23,389 nt of DNA from DAOVQB01 sp023128935 (GCA_030628905.1 DAOVQB010000056.1:1-23389), one strand, 5' to 3'. Counted from the stretch's first letter, positions 7,656-16,593 are shown. Program-made: numbers and translations. Notes: generated by a model not told the origin, from the sequence alone.

Positions 7656-9948
7656 ACCTCGGCTCCCTCTCACCTTCGCGCTGGCAGGTGGCCTTGCAGC
7701 GCGGGCAGGCGTAGTGTGCTCCTGCGCGCTTCGTTTCACGCATCAGCATGAATGGATGCCCGCACTCCGGACATCGCTGCGGGAAGGGTCTATCCCAGAC
7801 GGCATACTTGCACTTTGGGTACTGGTCGCACCCGAAGAAGGCCCGGCCATTTCTGGTGCGCTTCTCCACCAGCTGCCCTTCGCAGCCCTCCTCGGGGCAG
7901 GCCACACCGACAGGGACGGGTCGCGTGGTCTTGCATTGGGGGTAGTTGCTGCAGGCTAGGAAGCGTCCAAATCTGCCCGTGCGGAGCATGAGCGGGCTAC
8001 CACATTTCGGGCATGTATGGGAGGTGAGCTGCGGCTTCTCATCGTCCCGCAGAGGCTGTGTGTGTTTGCAATCCGGGTACCGCGAACATGCCAGGAACGG
8101 CCCGTTGCGCCCGAACTTGCGCACCATGGGAGCCTCGCATTTCTCACAGACTTGGCCCGTCGGCACCTGGACGGCGCGCTTGAGTTCCTCAACCTTCCCG
8201 GCAACCGCCTGAAGGCTTTCTTTGAATGGCTCATAGAACTCGCGCACCACCGCCACCCAACCGTCTCGGCCCTCCTCCACCCGGTCTAATTCCTGTTCCA
8301 TGTGGGCCGTGAAATCAACATTCATGACCTTCGGGAAATTGCGGACCAGCAGGTCCACAACCGTACCCCCTAGATCGGTGGGTACCAGGCGCCCTTTATC
8401 GCGGTTGACGTAGTCGCGCGTCAGGATTGTGCTCACAATGGTCGCATATGTGCTTGGCCGACCAATGCCGTTTTCCTCCAGTGCTTTGATTAGGCTGGCC
8501 TCACTGTAACGCGTGGGCGGTTCCGTGAAGTGCTGCTTCGGGCTGTATTCCTTGACCTGCAGCTGCTCGCCCTCATGAACCTTGGGAAGGACCTCGACGG
8601 CTGCTTCGCCCTCGGCGAGCCTGCCATTGGCTGCATCTTGCCCTGCCTCCTTAGGCTGCTGCTCGCGGCGAGCTTTGGGTTCCTTGGCTTCGTAGAGACG
8701 GGTGAATCCATCGAAGGCCACGCGCTTGCCCGATGCCCGGAAGACCGCAGGCGCGCAGGATGCTTCAACTGTACTGATCTCCAGCTCTTGCGGGCACATC
8801 TGACTGGCGACGAAACGCCTCCAGATCAACCCGTAGAGCTTACGCTGATCTTGGTTAAGGTAGCGCTCCATGGTTTCCGGCGTTCGACTCACCGCTGTTG
8901 GGCGGATTGCTTCGTGCGCATCCTGAGTCCGCCCTTTTTTCTTATACACGATCGGTTTATCAGGAAGATAGGCATGCCCGAAACGCTCGTCGACAAAGGC
9001 GCGCACTGCGTTGAGCGCCTCATTGGCAACGCGCGTCGAGTCGGTTCGCATATAGGTGATAAGGCCGACGGTACCCTCATCCCCGACGGAGAGACCCTCG
9101 TAGAGTTCCTGGGCGATCTTCATGGTCTTCTTACTGGAGAAGCGCAGGGCGCGGAAGGCATCCTGCTGAAGCGTACTCGTGATGAACGGCGCCGAGGCGT
9201 TTCGCTTGCGGCGCCTGGTCTTGAGAGACGTGACCTCTAAGGGCTTGTCCTTGATGCGGTCAATGATCTGCTGGGCTTCCTCTGCAGTGTGGATCTCCGG
9301 TCTCTTTCCTTCCCAGGAAACCAGGCCCATCCGCAGTGCCTGACCCTCGCTTGTAAGCGCAGCGGCATGAATGCTCCAGTATTCTACAGCAACGAACGCC
9401 TCAACCTCCCGCTCCCGGTCCACGATCAGGCGCAGGGCGACCGACTGCACCCTTCCGGCGCTCAGGCCATAGCGGATCGTCTTCCACAGCACCGGTGAGA
9501 GCTGATATCCCACTAGCCGGTCCAAGATGCGCCTGGCCTGCTGGGCACTGACCTTGTTCATGTCGATCTCATGCGGTGAGGCCAGTGCTTGGCGGATGGC
9601 TGGCTGGGTGATCTCATGGAACACGAGGCGTTTGAAGCGCTTCGAATCGCCACTCAATACTTTGGTCAGGTGCCAGGCAATGGCCTCGCCCTCACGATCA
9701 GGGTCGGGGGCCAGGAGGATCTCTGCGGAGTTCTTCGCCTTCTCGCGCATCTGTTTGATGACCGCGCTCTTGGTCCGGATAGTTACGTAATGCGGCTCGA
9801 AGTCCTTTTCTGGGTCCACACCCAGCTTGCTCTTTGGCAGATCCCGCACGTGGCCATTCGACGCCACTACGTTGTAGCCGCGCCCCGCCAGTCGTGAGAT
9901 GGTTCGCGCCTTGGCTGGTGACTCAACAATGATGAGTGGCTTTGCCAT
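7639..9948 (-). CDS. topA: DNA topoisomerase I (type IA)
   Basis: Relaxes negatively supercoiled DNA by single-strand passage. The 769-residue protein opens with MAKPLIIVESPAKA, the start of the TOPRIM domain, whose acidic triad appears in APDPDREGEAIAWHL (about 80-94). The catalytic tyrosine is Tyr299 in GLITYMRTDSTR. The C-terminus carries four cysteine ribbons: CEKC...CSRYPDC, CPKCG...CSNYPQC, CPEEGC...CDQYPKC and CPECG...CPRC...C, the usual zinc-binding DNA-contact tail. Start: the ATG at 9948 has GGAGG five bases upstream; an in-frame TTG at 9981 lies further upstream but would precede the conserved N-terminus. The 3' end overlaps xerC. It lies 80 nt after secA across a hairpin. Confidence 0.98.
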   Translation of the reverse strand: MAKPLIIVESPAKARTISRLAGRGYNVVASNGHVRDLPKSKLGVDPEKDFEPHYVTIRTKSAVIKQMREKAKNSAEILLAPDPDREGEAIAWHLTKVLSGDSKRFKRLVFHEITQPAIRQALASPHEIDMNKVSAQQARRILDRLVGYQLSPVLWKTIRYGLSAGRVQSVALRLIVDREREVEAFVAVEYWSIHAAALTSEGQALRMGLVSWEGKRPEIHTAEEAQQIIDRIKDKPLEVTSLKTRRRKRNASAPFITSTLQQDAFRALRFSSKKTMKIAQELYEGLSVGDEGTVGLITYMRTDSTRVANEALNAVRAFVDERFGHAYLPDKPIVYKKKGRTQDAHEAIRPTAVSRTPETMERYLNQDQRKLYGLIWRRFVASQMCPQELEISTVEASCAPAVFRASGKRVAFDGFTRLYEAKEPKARREQQPKEAGQDAANGRLAEGEAAVEVLPKVHEGEQLQVKEYSPKQHFTEPPTRYSEASLIKALEENGIGRPSTYATIVSTILTRDYVNRDKGRLVPTDLGGTVVDLLVRNFPKVMNVDFTAHMEQELDRVEEGRDGWVAVVREFYEPFKESLQAVAGKVEELKRAVQVPTGQVCEKCEAPMVRKFGRNGPFLACSRYPDCKHTQPLRDDEKPQLTSHTCPKCGSPLMLRTGRFGRFLACSNYPQCKTTRPVPVGVACPEEGCEGQLVEKRTRNGRAFFGCDQYPKCKYAVWDRPFPQRCPECGHPFMLMRETKRAGAHYACPRCKATCQREGEREPRCEESA

Positions 9949-9968
9949 CCGTTCCTCCAAATGCACTC

Positions 9969-9993
9969 GGCGCCCCTGCAAAGGGGGCCCGCC
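9969..9993 (-). other. Hairpin between secA and topA
   Basis: The sequence forms a stem of CCCCT/AGGGG (9973-9977 with 9982-9986) around a four-base loop, extended by GGCG/CGCC (9969-9972 with 9990-9993) across a three-base bulge. It lies downstream of the secA stop and about 20 nt upstream of the topA ATG. There is no run of T on the minus strand after it, so it is not a standard intrinsic terminator; it may protect RNA ends or modulate read-through into topA. Confidence 0.5.
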
Positions 9994-10028
9994 TTAGCCA
10001 CCGGTATTCTCCGTCAAGCTGTCGGCTA

Positions 10029-13000
10029 TTAGGTGCTCTTGCCACAGCAATGCTTATATTTTTTGCCGCTTCCGCAGGGACACGGGGCGTTGCGTCCAAC
10101 CTTCTTGACAGTCCTTACAACGGTCTTTTGCTTCTCAGGTCGCTGCGGCATGGAAGCTCTACTGCCTCCCGCTGCCCCGGCCATCCTGCCGACTCCCGAT
10201 CCCGCCGCTTCCGGGGCCGTAAAGGCACCGCGCGCCGGTGCGGCGGTTTCCGCCGCTGCCAGCCCAGCCGCCGATGCGTGGACCTCCTGTCCCTGTGAGC
10301 GGTCCGTCGCGCGTGGCGCCAGTGCGGCGGGTTGGCGCTGCTGCAGCTGGACCCTGAAGAACATCTTCAAAGTGTCTTCCGCAATCTGGCGCATCATCGT
10401 TTCGAAGAGCCCGAAAGCCTCAGCCTTGTACTCGAGCAGCGGGTCCTTCTGGCCATAAGCCCGCAGGCTGATCCCCCCGCGCACCAGGTCGATTTCATAG
10501 AGATGATCCTTCCAGTGGTCATCGATCACCCGAAGGTAGACGTGACGTTCCACCTGGCGGGTGATCTCCGGGCCCCACTGTGCCTCGCGCGCCTCATAGG
10601 CCGAGCGGGCAATCTCGATGGCTTGCTCCGTGATCGTTTTCCCTTCCTGCCGCGCGGCCGTCTCTCTCTCCTGCGTTTCTTCAGCGACATGCATCAGGGG
10701 GAAAGGCACTATGCAGATCCGCTCAAGCTCCTCAAAGGCCTCCCGCAGAGCCTGCTGCTCCGCTTCGCTCAGCAATACACGACTACCCTTCTCCCGCCCA
10801 TGCAGTAGTTCCAGCTTCTGCTCAACAAGGTCGGAAATCAGGCCCTCCATCTCTCGGCGCAGATCCTGCCCTGACAGGATCTGATTGCGAATGCCATAGA
10901 TGACCTCGCGTTGTTGATTCATTACATCATCATATTCCAGCAGGTGCTTGCGAATGGAGAAGTTATGCCCTTCAACCCTCTTCTGGGCTCGCTCGATGGC
11001 CTTAGTAACGAAATCGTGTTCGATGACCTCGCCCTCTTGGAGGCCCATCCGATCCATCATGGATCCGATGCGCTCGACGCCCCCGAAGAGGCGCATCAGG
11101 TCATCCTCCAGCGAAAGGAAAAAACGGCTCGACCCGGGGTCGCCCTGGCGCCCCGAGCGGCCTCGTAGCTGCCTATCGATCCTGCGGCTGTCGTGGCGCT
11201 CGGTGCCTACGATGTGCAGGCCACAAGGCATGTCAGCCTTGCACGCAGCGGCGGATTCAGTCGCCGTACACTCCCCCTCCCCAGCAGCGGAGCGCAGTAG
11301 GCAGTGGGGGCCCTTGACGACGCCCTGACCGAGCTTGATATCGGTTCCACGCCCAGCCATGTTGGTGGCGATCGTCACGGCTCCAGGCAACCCGGCCTTG
11401 GAGACGACCTCGGCCTCACTCTGGTGGAACTTGGCGTTAAGGACAGAGTGGTTGACCCCGCGGCGCTTTAGCATGCGGCTCAGAGTTTCGGATACTTCCA
11501 CGGTCACGGTGCCCACGAGCACCGGCCGGCCCATGGTATGCGCCCGCTCAATCTCGTCAATGATAGCGTTGTACTTCTCCCTCCGCGTCCGAAAGATAAG
11601 GTCATTGTAATCAACGCGGCGCACCACCTCATTTGTGGGAATGACCACTACATCGAGCTTGTATATCTCCCAGAGCTCGCCGGCTTCGGTCTCCGCGGTC
11701 CCCGTCATCCCGGCCAGCTTCTCGTAGAGCCGAAAGAAATTCTGTAGCGTGATCGTCGCCCAGGTCTGCGTTTCTCCCTCAACCCGCACGCGTTCCTTCG
11801 CCTCCAGAGCCTGGTGGAGTCCATCACTGAAGCGGCGTCCGGGCATCAGCCGTCCCGTGAACTCATCGACAATCATCACCTTGTCCTCTTGAACCACGTA
11901 CTCCACGTCGCGTTCGTAGAGGCAAAAGGCGCGCAGCAGCTGGTTGATCGTGTGCAGTTCGTCGGACTTGCGCGCGTAATTGAGGTGCACCTCCTGCTTG
12001 CGCTCGGCCCTCTCCTTCGGACTCAGCGTCTCGTCTGCATCCAAGCTCCCCATCGCCTCCGCTAGATCCGGCAGCATGAAGTAGTCCGTGTCCTCCGGCG
12101 AAAGGTACCCGCGACCCTTGTCCGATACGTTGATGCTGTGATCGCGCTCATCGATTGCGAAGAGAAGATCCTCGTCGACGAGATGGAGTTGTTTATCGCG
12201 CATGTAGTCGGTCTCGACGCGGTGAATGAGCGGTTTGAGGTTGCGGTCAGCCACCACCTTGAGGAACCGCTTGTGTTTGGGAGCCCCGCGCTGGACCTGA
12301 AGCAGGCGGAGACCGGCTGCGTATTCCTTGTCGGCCGCCGCCTTCTGGTCCGTGAGTTCCGCGGCCTTGTTCAGCAGCGCCGTGATTTCGTTCAACATCT
12401 CCCCGATGAGTACATTCTGCGCCTTGACGAGCTTCTCAACCGGGCTGCGGAGCTCATCGTACTTCTGGTGCGTGGCGGCCACGGGACCTGAGATGATCAG
12501 CGGGGTGCGGGCCTCATCGACCAGAACCGAGTCGACCTCATCGACAATGACATAGAAGTGTCCGCGCTGAACCTGATCCTCCTTGCGGACGGCCATGTTG
12601 TCGCGCAGGTAGTCGAAGCCGAATTCATTGTTCGTGCCGTAGGTCACATCGCAGCCGTATGCTTCGCGGCGGGCCTCGGGGGACATGTCATGTGAGATCA
12701 CACCGACCTTCAGTCCCAGAAACCGCACGATCTCACCCATCCACTGGCTATCGCGGCGCGCGAGATAATCGTTGACTGTAACGAGGTGGCAGCCCTTGTC
12801 GGGAAGCGCATTGAGGTAGAGTGGCATGACGGCCACCAGGGTTTTTCCCTCGCCGGTGGCCATCTCCGTGATCGTGCCCCGATGGAGGACGATAGCGCCC
12901 ATCAACTGTACGTCGAATGGCACCATGTTCCAAGTGATCTCATGCCCCACGACAGACCACTTGCGGCCCACATGCCGGCGGCAAGCATCCTTGACGACCG

Positions 13001-13226
13001 CGAATGCTTCCACCATCAGGTCATCGACGGTTTCCCCGTCGCGCAACCGCTGGCGGAACTCCTCGGTCTTGCCTCGCAGCTCCTCGTCACTCAGGGCAGA
13101 CAACGGTTCATAGGCCGCGTTGATCTCATCTACCAGAGGCAACAGTGCCTTGAGATCCCGCGCGGCCTTACTACCGAAGATCCGGGTCAAGAGCCTGCTG
13201 ATGAATGCCTTCAATGAATCGAGCAT
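10029..13226 (-). CDS. secA: Preprotein translocase ATPase SecA (long form)
   Basis: ATPase motor that drives unfolded preproteins through SecYEG. At 1065 residues it is longer than the roughly 840-900 aa of many bacteria. Walker A MATGEGKT is at 122-129, the DEAD-type VDEVDSVLVDEAR at 228-240, and IVDEFTGRLMPGRR at 452-465. MAGRGTDIKLG (623-633) and GTERHDSRRIDRQLRGRSGRQGDPG (674-698) mark nucleotide-binding domain 2. Two insertions stand out. One at about 250-370 (LLQVQRGAPKHKRFLK, VDEDLLFAIDER) resembles Bacteroidetes SecA. The other at about 634-669 contains four cysteines. A flexible Ala/Pro/Gln linker (960-1040) leads to the C-terminal zinc motif CPCGSGKKYKHCC (1049-1061), used for SecB or lipid contact. 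The ATG at 13226 has a modest GGAAAG upstream. The preceding 138-nt gap holds two hairpins. Confidence 0.98.
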   Translation of the reverse strand: MLDSLKAFISRLLTRIFGSKAARDLKALLPLVDEINAAYEPLSALSDEELRGKTEEFRQRLRDGETVDDLMVEAFAVVKDACRRHVGRKWSVVGHEITWNMVPFDVQLMGAIVLHRGTITEMATGEGKTLVAVMPLYLNALPDKGCHLVTVNDYLARRDSQWMGEIVRFLGLKVGVISHDMSPEARREAYGCDVTYGTNNEFGFDYLRDNMAVRKEDQVQRGHFYVIVDEVDSVLVDEARTPLIISGPVAATHQKYDELRSPVEKLVKAQNVLIGEMLNEITALLNKAAELTDQKAAADKEYAAGLRLLQVQRGAPKHKRFLKVVADRNLKPLIHRVETDYMRDKQLHLVDEDLLFAIDERDHSINVSDKGRGYLSPEDTDYFMLPDLAEAMGSLDADETLSPKERAERKQEVHLNYARKSDELHTINQLLRAFCLYERDVEYVVQEDKVMIVDEFTGRLMPGRRFSDGLHQALEAKERVRVEGETQTWATITLQNFFRLYEKLAGMTGTAETEAGELWEIYKLDVVVIPTNEVVRRVDYNDLIFRTRREKYNAIIDEIERAHTMGRPVLVGTVTVEVSETLSRMLKRRGVNHSVLNAKFHQSEAEVVSKAGLPGAVTIATNMAGRGTDIKLGQGVVKGPHCLLRSAAGEGECTATESAAACKADMPCGLHIVGTERHDSRRIDRQLRGRSGRQGDPGSSRFFLSLEDDLMRLFGGVERIGSMMDRMGLQEGEVIEHDFVTKAIERAQKRVEGHNFSIRKHLLEYDDVMNQQREVIYGIRNQILSGQDLRREMEGLISDLVEQKLELLHGREKGSRVLLSEAEQQALREAFEELERICIVPFPLMHVAEETQERETAARQEGKTITEQAIEIARSAYEAREAQWGPEITRQVERHVYLRVIDDHWKDHLYEIDLVRGGISLRAYGQKDPLLEYKAEAFGLFETMMRQIAEDTLKMFFRVQLQQRQPAALAPRATDRSQGQEVHASAAGLAAAETAAPARGAFTAPEAAGSGVGRMAGAAGGSRASMPQRPEKQKTVVRTVKKVGRNAPCPCGSGKKYKHCCGKST

Positions 13227-13258
13227 TTACTTTCCAGTCCACTTATTCCGCACATATT

Positions 13259-13294
13259 CCCGCCCAGCTCAAGGTTGATCCCACTGAGCGCGGG
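13259..13294 (-). promoter_or_regulatory. Hairpin in the secA upstream region
   Basis: A ten-base-pair stem is possible: CCCGC (13259-13263) with GCGGG (13290-13294), and GCTCA (13267-13271) with TGAGC (13285-13289). There is a three-base bulge and a 13-nt loop. It lies 33 nt before the secA ATG and probably in its leader. No T-run follows on the minus strand. I found no convincing -35/-10 pair nearby, and no SecM-like arrest peptide gene. A regulatory role is inference. Confidence 0.4.
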
Positions 13295-13330
13295 CAACGC
13301 TAACAAAGGGCCCCACGCGTGATCAAGGAG

Positions 13331-13357
13331 TTTGCGGCAGGGATTCCACACCGCAAA
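13331..13357 (-). terminator. Possible terminator hairpin after the lipid kinase gene
   Basis: A perfect seven-base-pair stem TTTGCGG/CCGCAAA (13331-13337 with 13351-13357) encloses a 13-nt loop and begins 8 nt after the stop codon of the lipid kinase gene. The following minus-strand bases (CTCCTTGATC) are only weakly T-rich, so termination would be inefficient or factor-dependent. Confidence 0.4.
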
Positions 13358-13364
13358 TGCGTCA

Positions 13365-13964
13365 CTACTGTAGAAGCGTCATGGTGAAACCAGCTGCCAA
13401 CGGGATCCTGATATTGTCATCCAATGGGACCGGCAGCAGCTCAATAAGCGTTGCCATGACCGCGCCGCCAACGATCTGGATCATGGTGAGATCAAGCCCG
13501 GCATTCTGCTGAAGCTGTCCTCCCAGGCGGATCACCCAGCCTGTGGCCATGCATACTGCAAAGCAGGCTAGGCTTCCCTCGAGCGTCTTGCCGAAGACCC
13601 GTATGCGGCCGATCGACTTGCCTACGAGCGCAGCGGCCGAGTCTCCTAGAATCAGGAAGGCGATCGCCGCTACCGCAATGGGCTTCTCAAAGGCATAGGC
13701 GCAGATCAGGCTGGAGAGCATCAGATAGGTGGCACCCAGAAGGTTATAGCGCTCGTGATCGCGGACTAGGCGCCCAAAGAAGATGAAGAAGAAGGTGCGA
13801 ATCCGCGGTTGGTTGAGCCGGATCACATCGATCAGAAAAACGATCCCGCACAGGGAGATGAGAATCCTGCGCCCCGTCTTCTCGGAAGTGAAGTAATAGC
13901 CCAGCGGGATTAGGATCGCCGAGAGGTGGACCCCCTTGCGCCACATTTCGCCGAACCACCGCAT
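13365..13964 (-). CDS. DGK1/SEC59/VTE5-like membrane lipid kinase
   Basis: A 199-aa integral membrane protein resembling the dolichol kinase / phytol kinase / yeast diacylglycerol kinase family, which uses CTP to phosphorylate lipid alcohols. It opens with WRKGVHLSAILIPLGYY, typical of the family. After several hydrophobic helices come LGATYLMLSSLICAYAF and the hallmark LGDSAAALVGKSIGR followed by GKTLEGSLACF; the aspartate and glycines of LGDxxAAxVG are thought to bind nucleotide. The C-terminal half shows LIELLPVPLDDNIRIPLAAG. The substrate in this organism is unknown; a polyprenol, diacylglycerol or long-chain alcohol are all possible. Starts: ATG at 13970 or 13964. AGGA sits eight bases before the second but only two before the first, so I prefer 13964. 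It lies between the lytic transglycosylase gene and secA, separated from secA by two hairpins. Confidence 0.85.
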   Translation of the reverse strand: MRWFGEMWRKGVHLSAILIPLGYYFTSEKTGRRILISLCGIVFLIDVIRLNQPRIRTFFFIFFGRLVRDHERYNLLGATYLMLSSLICAYAFEKPIAVAAIAFLILGDSAAALVGKSIGRIRVFGKTLEGSLACFAVCMATGWVIRLGGQLQQNAGLDLTMIQIVGGAVMATLIELLPVPLDDNIRIPLAAGFTMTLLQ

Positions 13965-14109
13965 GCGCATTTCCTCGCGGAGTAAGTTTCCCTGCCCAAC
14001 CCGGACTTCTCACGAACCCTCTGCTGCGGCCGCGTATATGCAAACCCTGACCGCTTACACTGCCTAATAGAAAGGTCCGCGTCAATGGACCAGAACAGCG
14101 CCGGCCTGC

Positions 14110-16593
14110 TCAGGGAGCCTGGCTACCACTGCCCTCCGCATCGAGGGTACTGCCAACGCCTTGAGCACCCTGGTGCACCGAAACCCCGTTGGGATAGCAA
14201 GCTAGGTAGCTCCAGTAATGGGCCAGGACACTCTTTACGAACTTGCGCGTCTCGGCGAAGGAGATGCCATTGACATAGCTGTCCCAATCGGTGTATCCCG
14301 GGTCGCTGCTCTTCCAATTGGAAAGCCATCGCTCCGCATGGTCGAGCCCAGCGTTGTAGGCCGCCAAGGACATCGGCACCGAACCATCCGTCTTCTCAAG
14401 CAGTTCTGCCAGGTGCGCCGCTCCGAGCAGGATGTTGTCTAGTGGGCGCTCCAGATCCATGGCCCCGAGTGCTAGGGAATCCTCGAGCCGGCGGGCGGTC
14501 CTAGGCATTAGCTGCATCAATCCGATTGCCCCGGCGCGAGACCGCACTGCCGGCTCCAGCAGGGACTCCTGACGCATCACGGCCAGGATAAAGCCCGGGC
14601 TGAGTCGGAAGCGGGCGGAGGCCTGTGCGATCTCGGCTGAGAAACCGACCGGATAGCGCTCCCGCGGATTCTGCGTGCGGAGGCCCTGAAGGATCGAACG
14701 ACCGAAATCCCCCAAGCCCCGGTACAGCGTTGCCATCTCTGCAGCATCGCGGGCATGGTGCCCTGGCAGCGTCGCCCAGAGCGAGCGCGCCCAGGCCCGG
14801 TAGCCGAACGCCAGTAACAGAACCCCCGCCTCCGCGGAGGGGTTTCCTTCAACCGAGCTTAGGATTCTCTCGGCAGCCTCCAGCGTGCAGACCGGCTCAC
14901 TCTGCGGCCAATCCCAGCCCTGGGGATTCCGAATCTCAGCGCTCAGTGCCAACCAGATCTGGGAATGCTGTAAGGCCTTGGACTCATCGGCGCCCTGCCG
15001 GGTAAATGTGTTGATTGCGTAAGCCGATCGCAGTGCGAAGTACCCGGGATCCGCTTCTCTGGACGCTGCTTCGAGGTAGGCTTGCGGATCGGACTTCTCC
15101 GAAAGCAGGGCCCGCCACAGGCAGGGGCCACCGACCTGGTCTGACTGGGCTCTCGCGCAGAACTCCTCCAGTCGATGCAGTGCTGCTTCCCGCTCCCCTG
15201 CCCTATAGCTGCACAGCAAGGCGCGCAGGTGTGCCTCGGGTGCCATTTCATCGTTTGGGAAATGGCTAGCTAGCCTGGAGAAGGCCTCCGCAGCCCGCGC
15301 CCAATCGAGCTGGTCCTCCAGTTCACGCCCCAATTCCCAGAGCGCCCGGATGGCATCGCAGCGCGCACCCCGCGACGTGATAGGGGTGTTCCCATCCCAT
15401 AGCGCAGCCTTGCGGAAGGCTTTCACCATCTCCTCTAGCCTTCCCTGGCGCCGCAGGGTGCGTCCGGCAATCAGCTGCGCGCGCTGCTGGCAGCGGGCAC
15501 TTGCTCCGGAGTCTAACTGTGCCGCGAGCTCCAGAATCGTCCTGTTACGGCGCTCACGGTAGAGGCTGTCAAGTAAGGCCTGCAGAACACGGAGGCTATC
15601 GGCGCCACGGAGTTCCGCGGAGCGTTCTCGCCAGGTGCGCAGTGCTACCTCGATGGCGCCACCTTGCGCGAGGCTCACTAGGCAGTCAGCCAAGGGGTCG
15701 CCACGGGGGAGCTTCGGGAAACCCAGGATCTCATGGGCCTGTGCTGTGCGCAGCTCCCGCTCCTGCTCTTCGATCTCGCCTCCCCTCGATGCCGCCTGGA
15801 AGGCTTGCAGGAAAAGCTCCCTGCGCCCGCCGCGCCGATGCGCTTCAGCTACGATGGTCTGACCGCGCGCGGAGAGGGATGAACCTGGGTCCAGTGTATG
15901 AAGCCATGGCTCCATGAGCTGCAACAGACGCCCCTTCTTTCCATGCTCAAGGAGATGGCGCCCGGCGCGGAGCATCAGCAGTCCACGCAGTCGGTGCCGC
16001 GGGGAGCGGCGGATCACAGCTAGTGCCTCTGCTCCACCACGCGCCCTATCGATCTGATCCATGGCGCGCACGCGAAGCCAATCGGCGTAACCCTGCAACA
16101 ATGGTTCCACGGCGCCTGCGAAGCAGCTCGCCGCAGCTTGCCATTGATCAGTGTCATACGCGTGCAGGCCGACCCAGAACCGGATTGTCCCGGCCGGATC
16201 CAGATCATGGCCAACATGCGGCCAGTGCCGCTCGAGCCAGGCGAAAGTCGCTGGATCCCGCCCGGCAATCAGGTGCCCGAGGAGCCGCCGTAGAGCCCCG
16301 CGCTCATCCGGTGCAATCGTGTCGGTTGCCGTCACGCGCGCGGAGGCCAGGGCAAGCATGTTGGCGTATGCCAACTCGCTGAGCCTTATCTTGCGCGGGC
16401 AGAGCTGCATGCGAGCCAGGCGCACCTCTCGTCTCAGGGAATCGGCTTGCGATGCCAGCACGTCCCAGGTGGGGGGGGACTCCAAGGCATCGGCTCGATC
16501 CTGACAGAGGCCTAGGGAAGTCAAGCAGGTAACCATAAGAAGCAGACTGCCCAACAGCAAGGGGCCCTGAAGCCTCCGCCAGATGCGATCCAT
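14110..16593 (-). CDS. slt: Soluble-type lytic transglycosylase (Slt family)
   Basis: Periplasmic enzyme that cleaves peptidoglycan glycan strands between MurNAc and GlcNAc, leaving 1,6-anhydroMurNAc. The 827-residue form starts with a signal peptide (MDRIWRR then LLLGSLLLMVTCLTSLG). Residues about 60-650 are a long helical superhelix with TPR-like pairs, as in Slt70. The SLT domain occupies roughly the last 165 residues: AVMRQESLLEP with catalytic Glu676, AGAIGLMQLMP, SLAAYNAGLDHAERWL and ISFAETRKFVKSVLAHY. I chose the ATG at 16593 because it gives a normal signal peptide and has GGGGG nine bases upstream. A TTG at 16683 has a stronger GGGGAGG nine bases away and would add 30 residues before the signal segment. 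Follows purH; its link to the purine genes is probably only positional. Confidence 0.93.
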   Translation of the reverse strand: MDRIWRRLQGPLLLGSLLLMVTCLTSLGLCQDRADALESPPTWDVLASQADSLRREVRLARMQLCPRKIRLSELAYANMLALASARVTATDTIAPDERGALRRLLGHLIAGRDPATFAWLERHWPHVGHDLDPAGTIRFWVGLHAYDTDQWQAAASCFAGAVEPLLQGYADWLRVRAMDQIDRARGGAEALAVIRRSPRHRLRGLLMLRAGRHLLEHGKKGRLLQLMEPWLHTLDPGSSLSARGQTIVAEAHRRGGRRELFLQAFQAASRGGEIEEQERELRTAQAHEILGFPKLPRGDPLADCLVSLAQGGAIEVALRTWRERSAELRGADSLRVLQALLDSLYRERRNRTILELAAQLDSGASARCQQRAQLIAGRTLRRQGRLEEMVKAFRKAALWDGNTPITSRGARCDAIRALWELGRELEDQLDWARAAEAFSRLASHFPNDEMAPEAHLRALLCSYRAGEREAALHRLEEFCARAQSDQVGGPCLWRALLSEKSDPQAYLEAASREADPGYFALRSAYAINTFTRQGADESKALQHSQIWLALSAEIRNPQGWDWPQSEPVCTLEAAERILSSVEGNPSAEAGVLLLAFGYRAWARSLWATLPGHHARDAAEMATLYRGLGDFGRSILQGLRTQNPRERYPVGFSAEIAQASARFRLSPGFILAVMRQESLLEPAVRSRAGAIGLMQLMPRTARRLEDSLALGAMDLERPLDNILLGAAHLAELLEKTDGSVPMSLAAYNAGLDHAERWLSNWKSSDPGYTDWDSYVNGISFAETRKFVKSVLAHYWSYLACYPNGVSVHQGAQGVGSTLDAEGSGSQAP

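Noticed and set aside
13227..13250. SecM-like arrest peptide upstream of secA
   Set aside because: The only short frame (about 14 codons, starting near 13257) overlaps the secA start and lacks a secretion signal or arrest motif.
13744..14085. Separate minus-strand gene overlapping the lipid kinase start
   Set aside because: It is an alternative frame through the kinase gene and its upstream gap, with no family resemblance and no good ribosome site.
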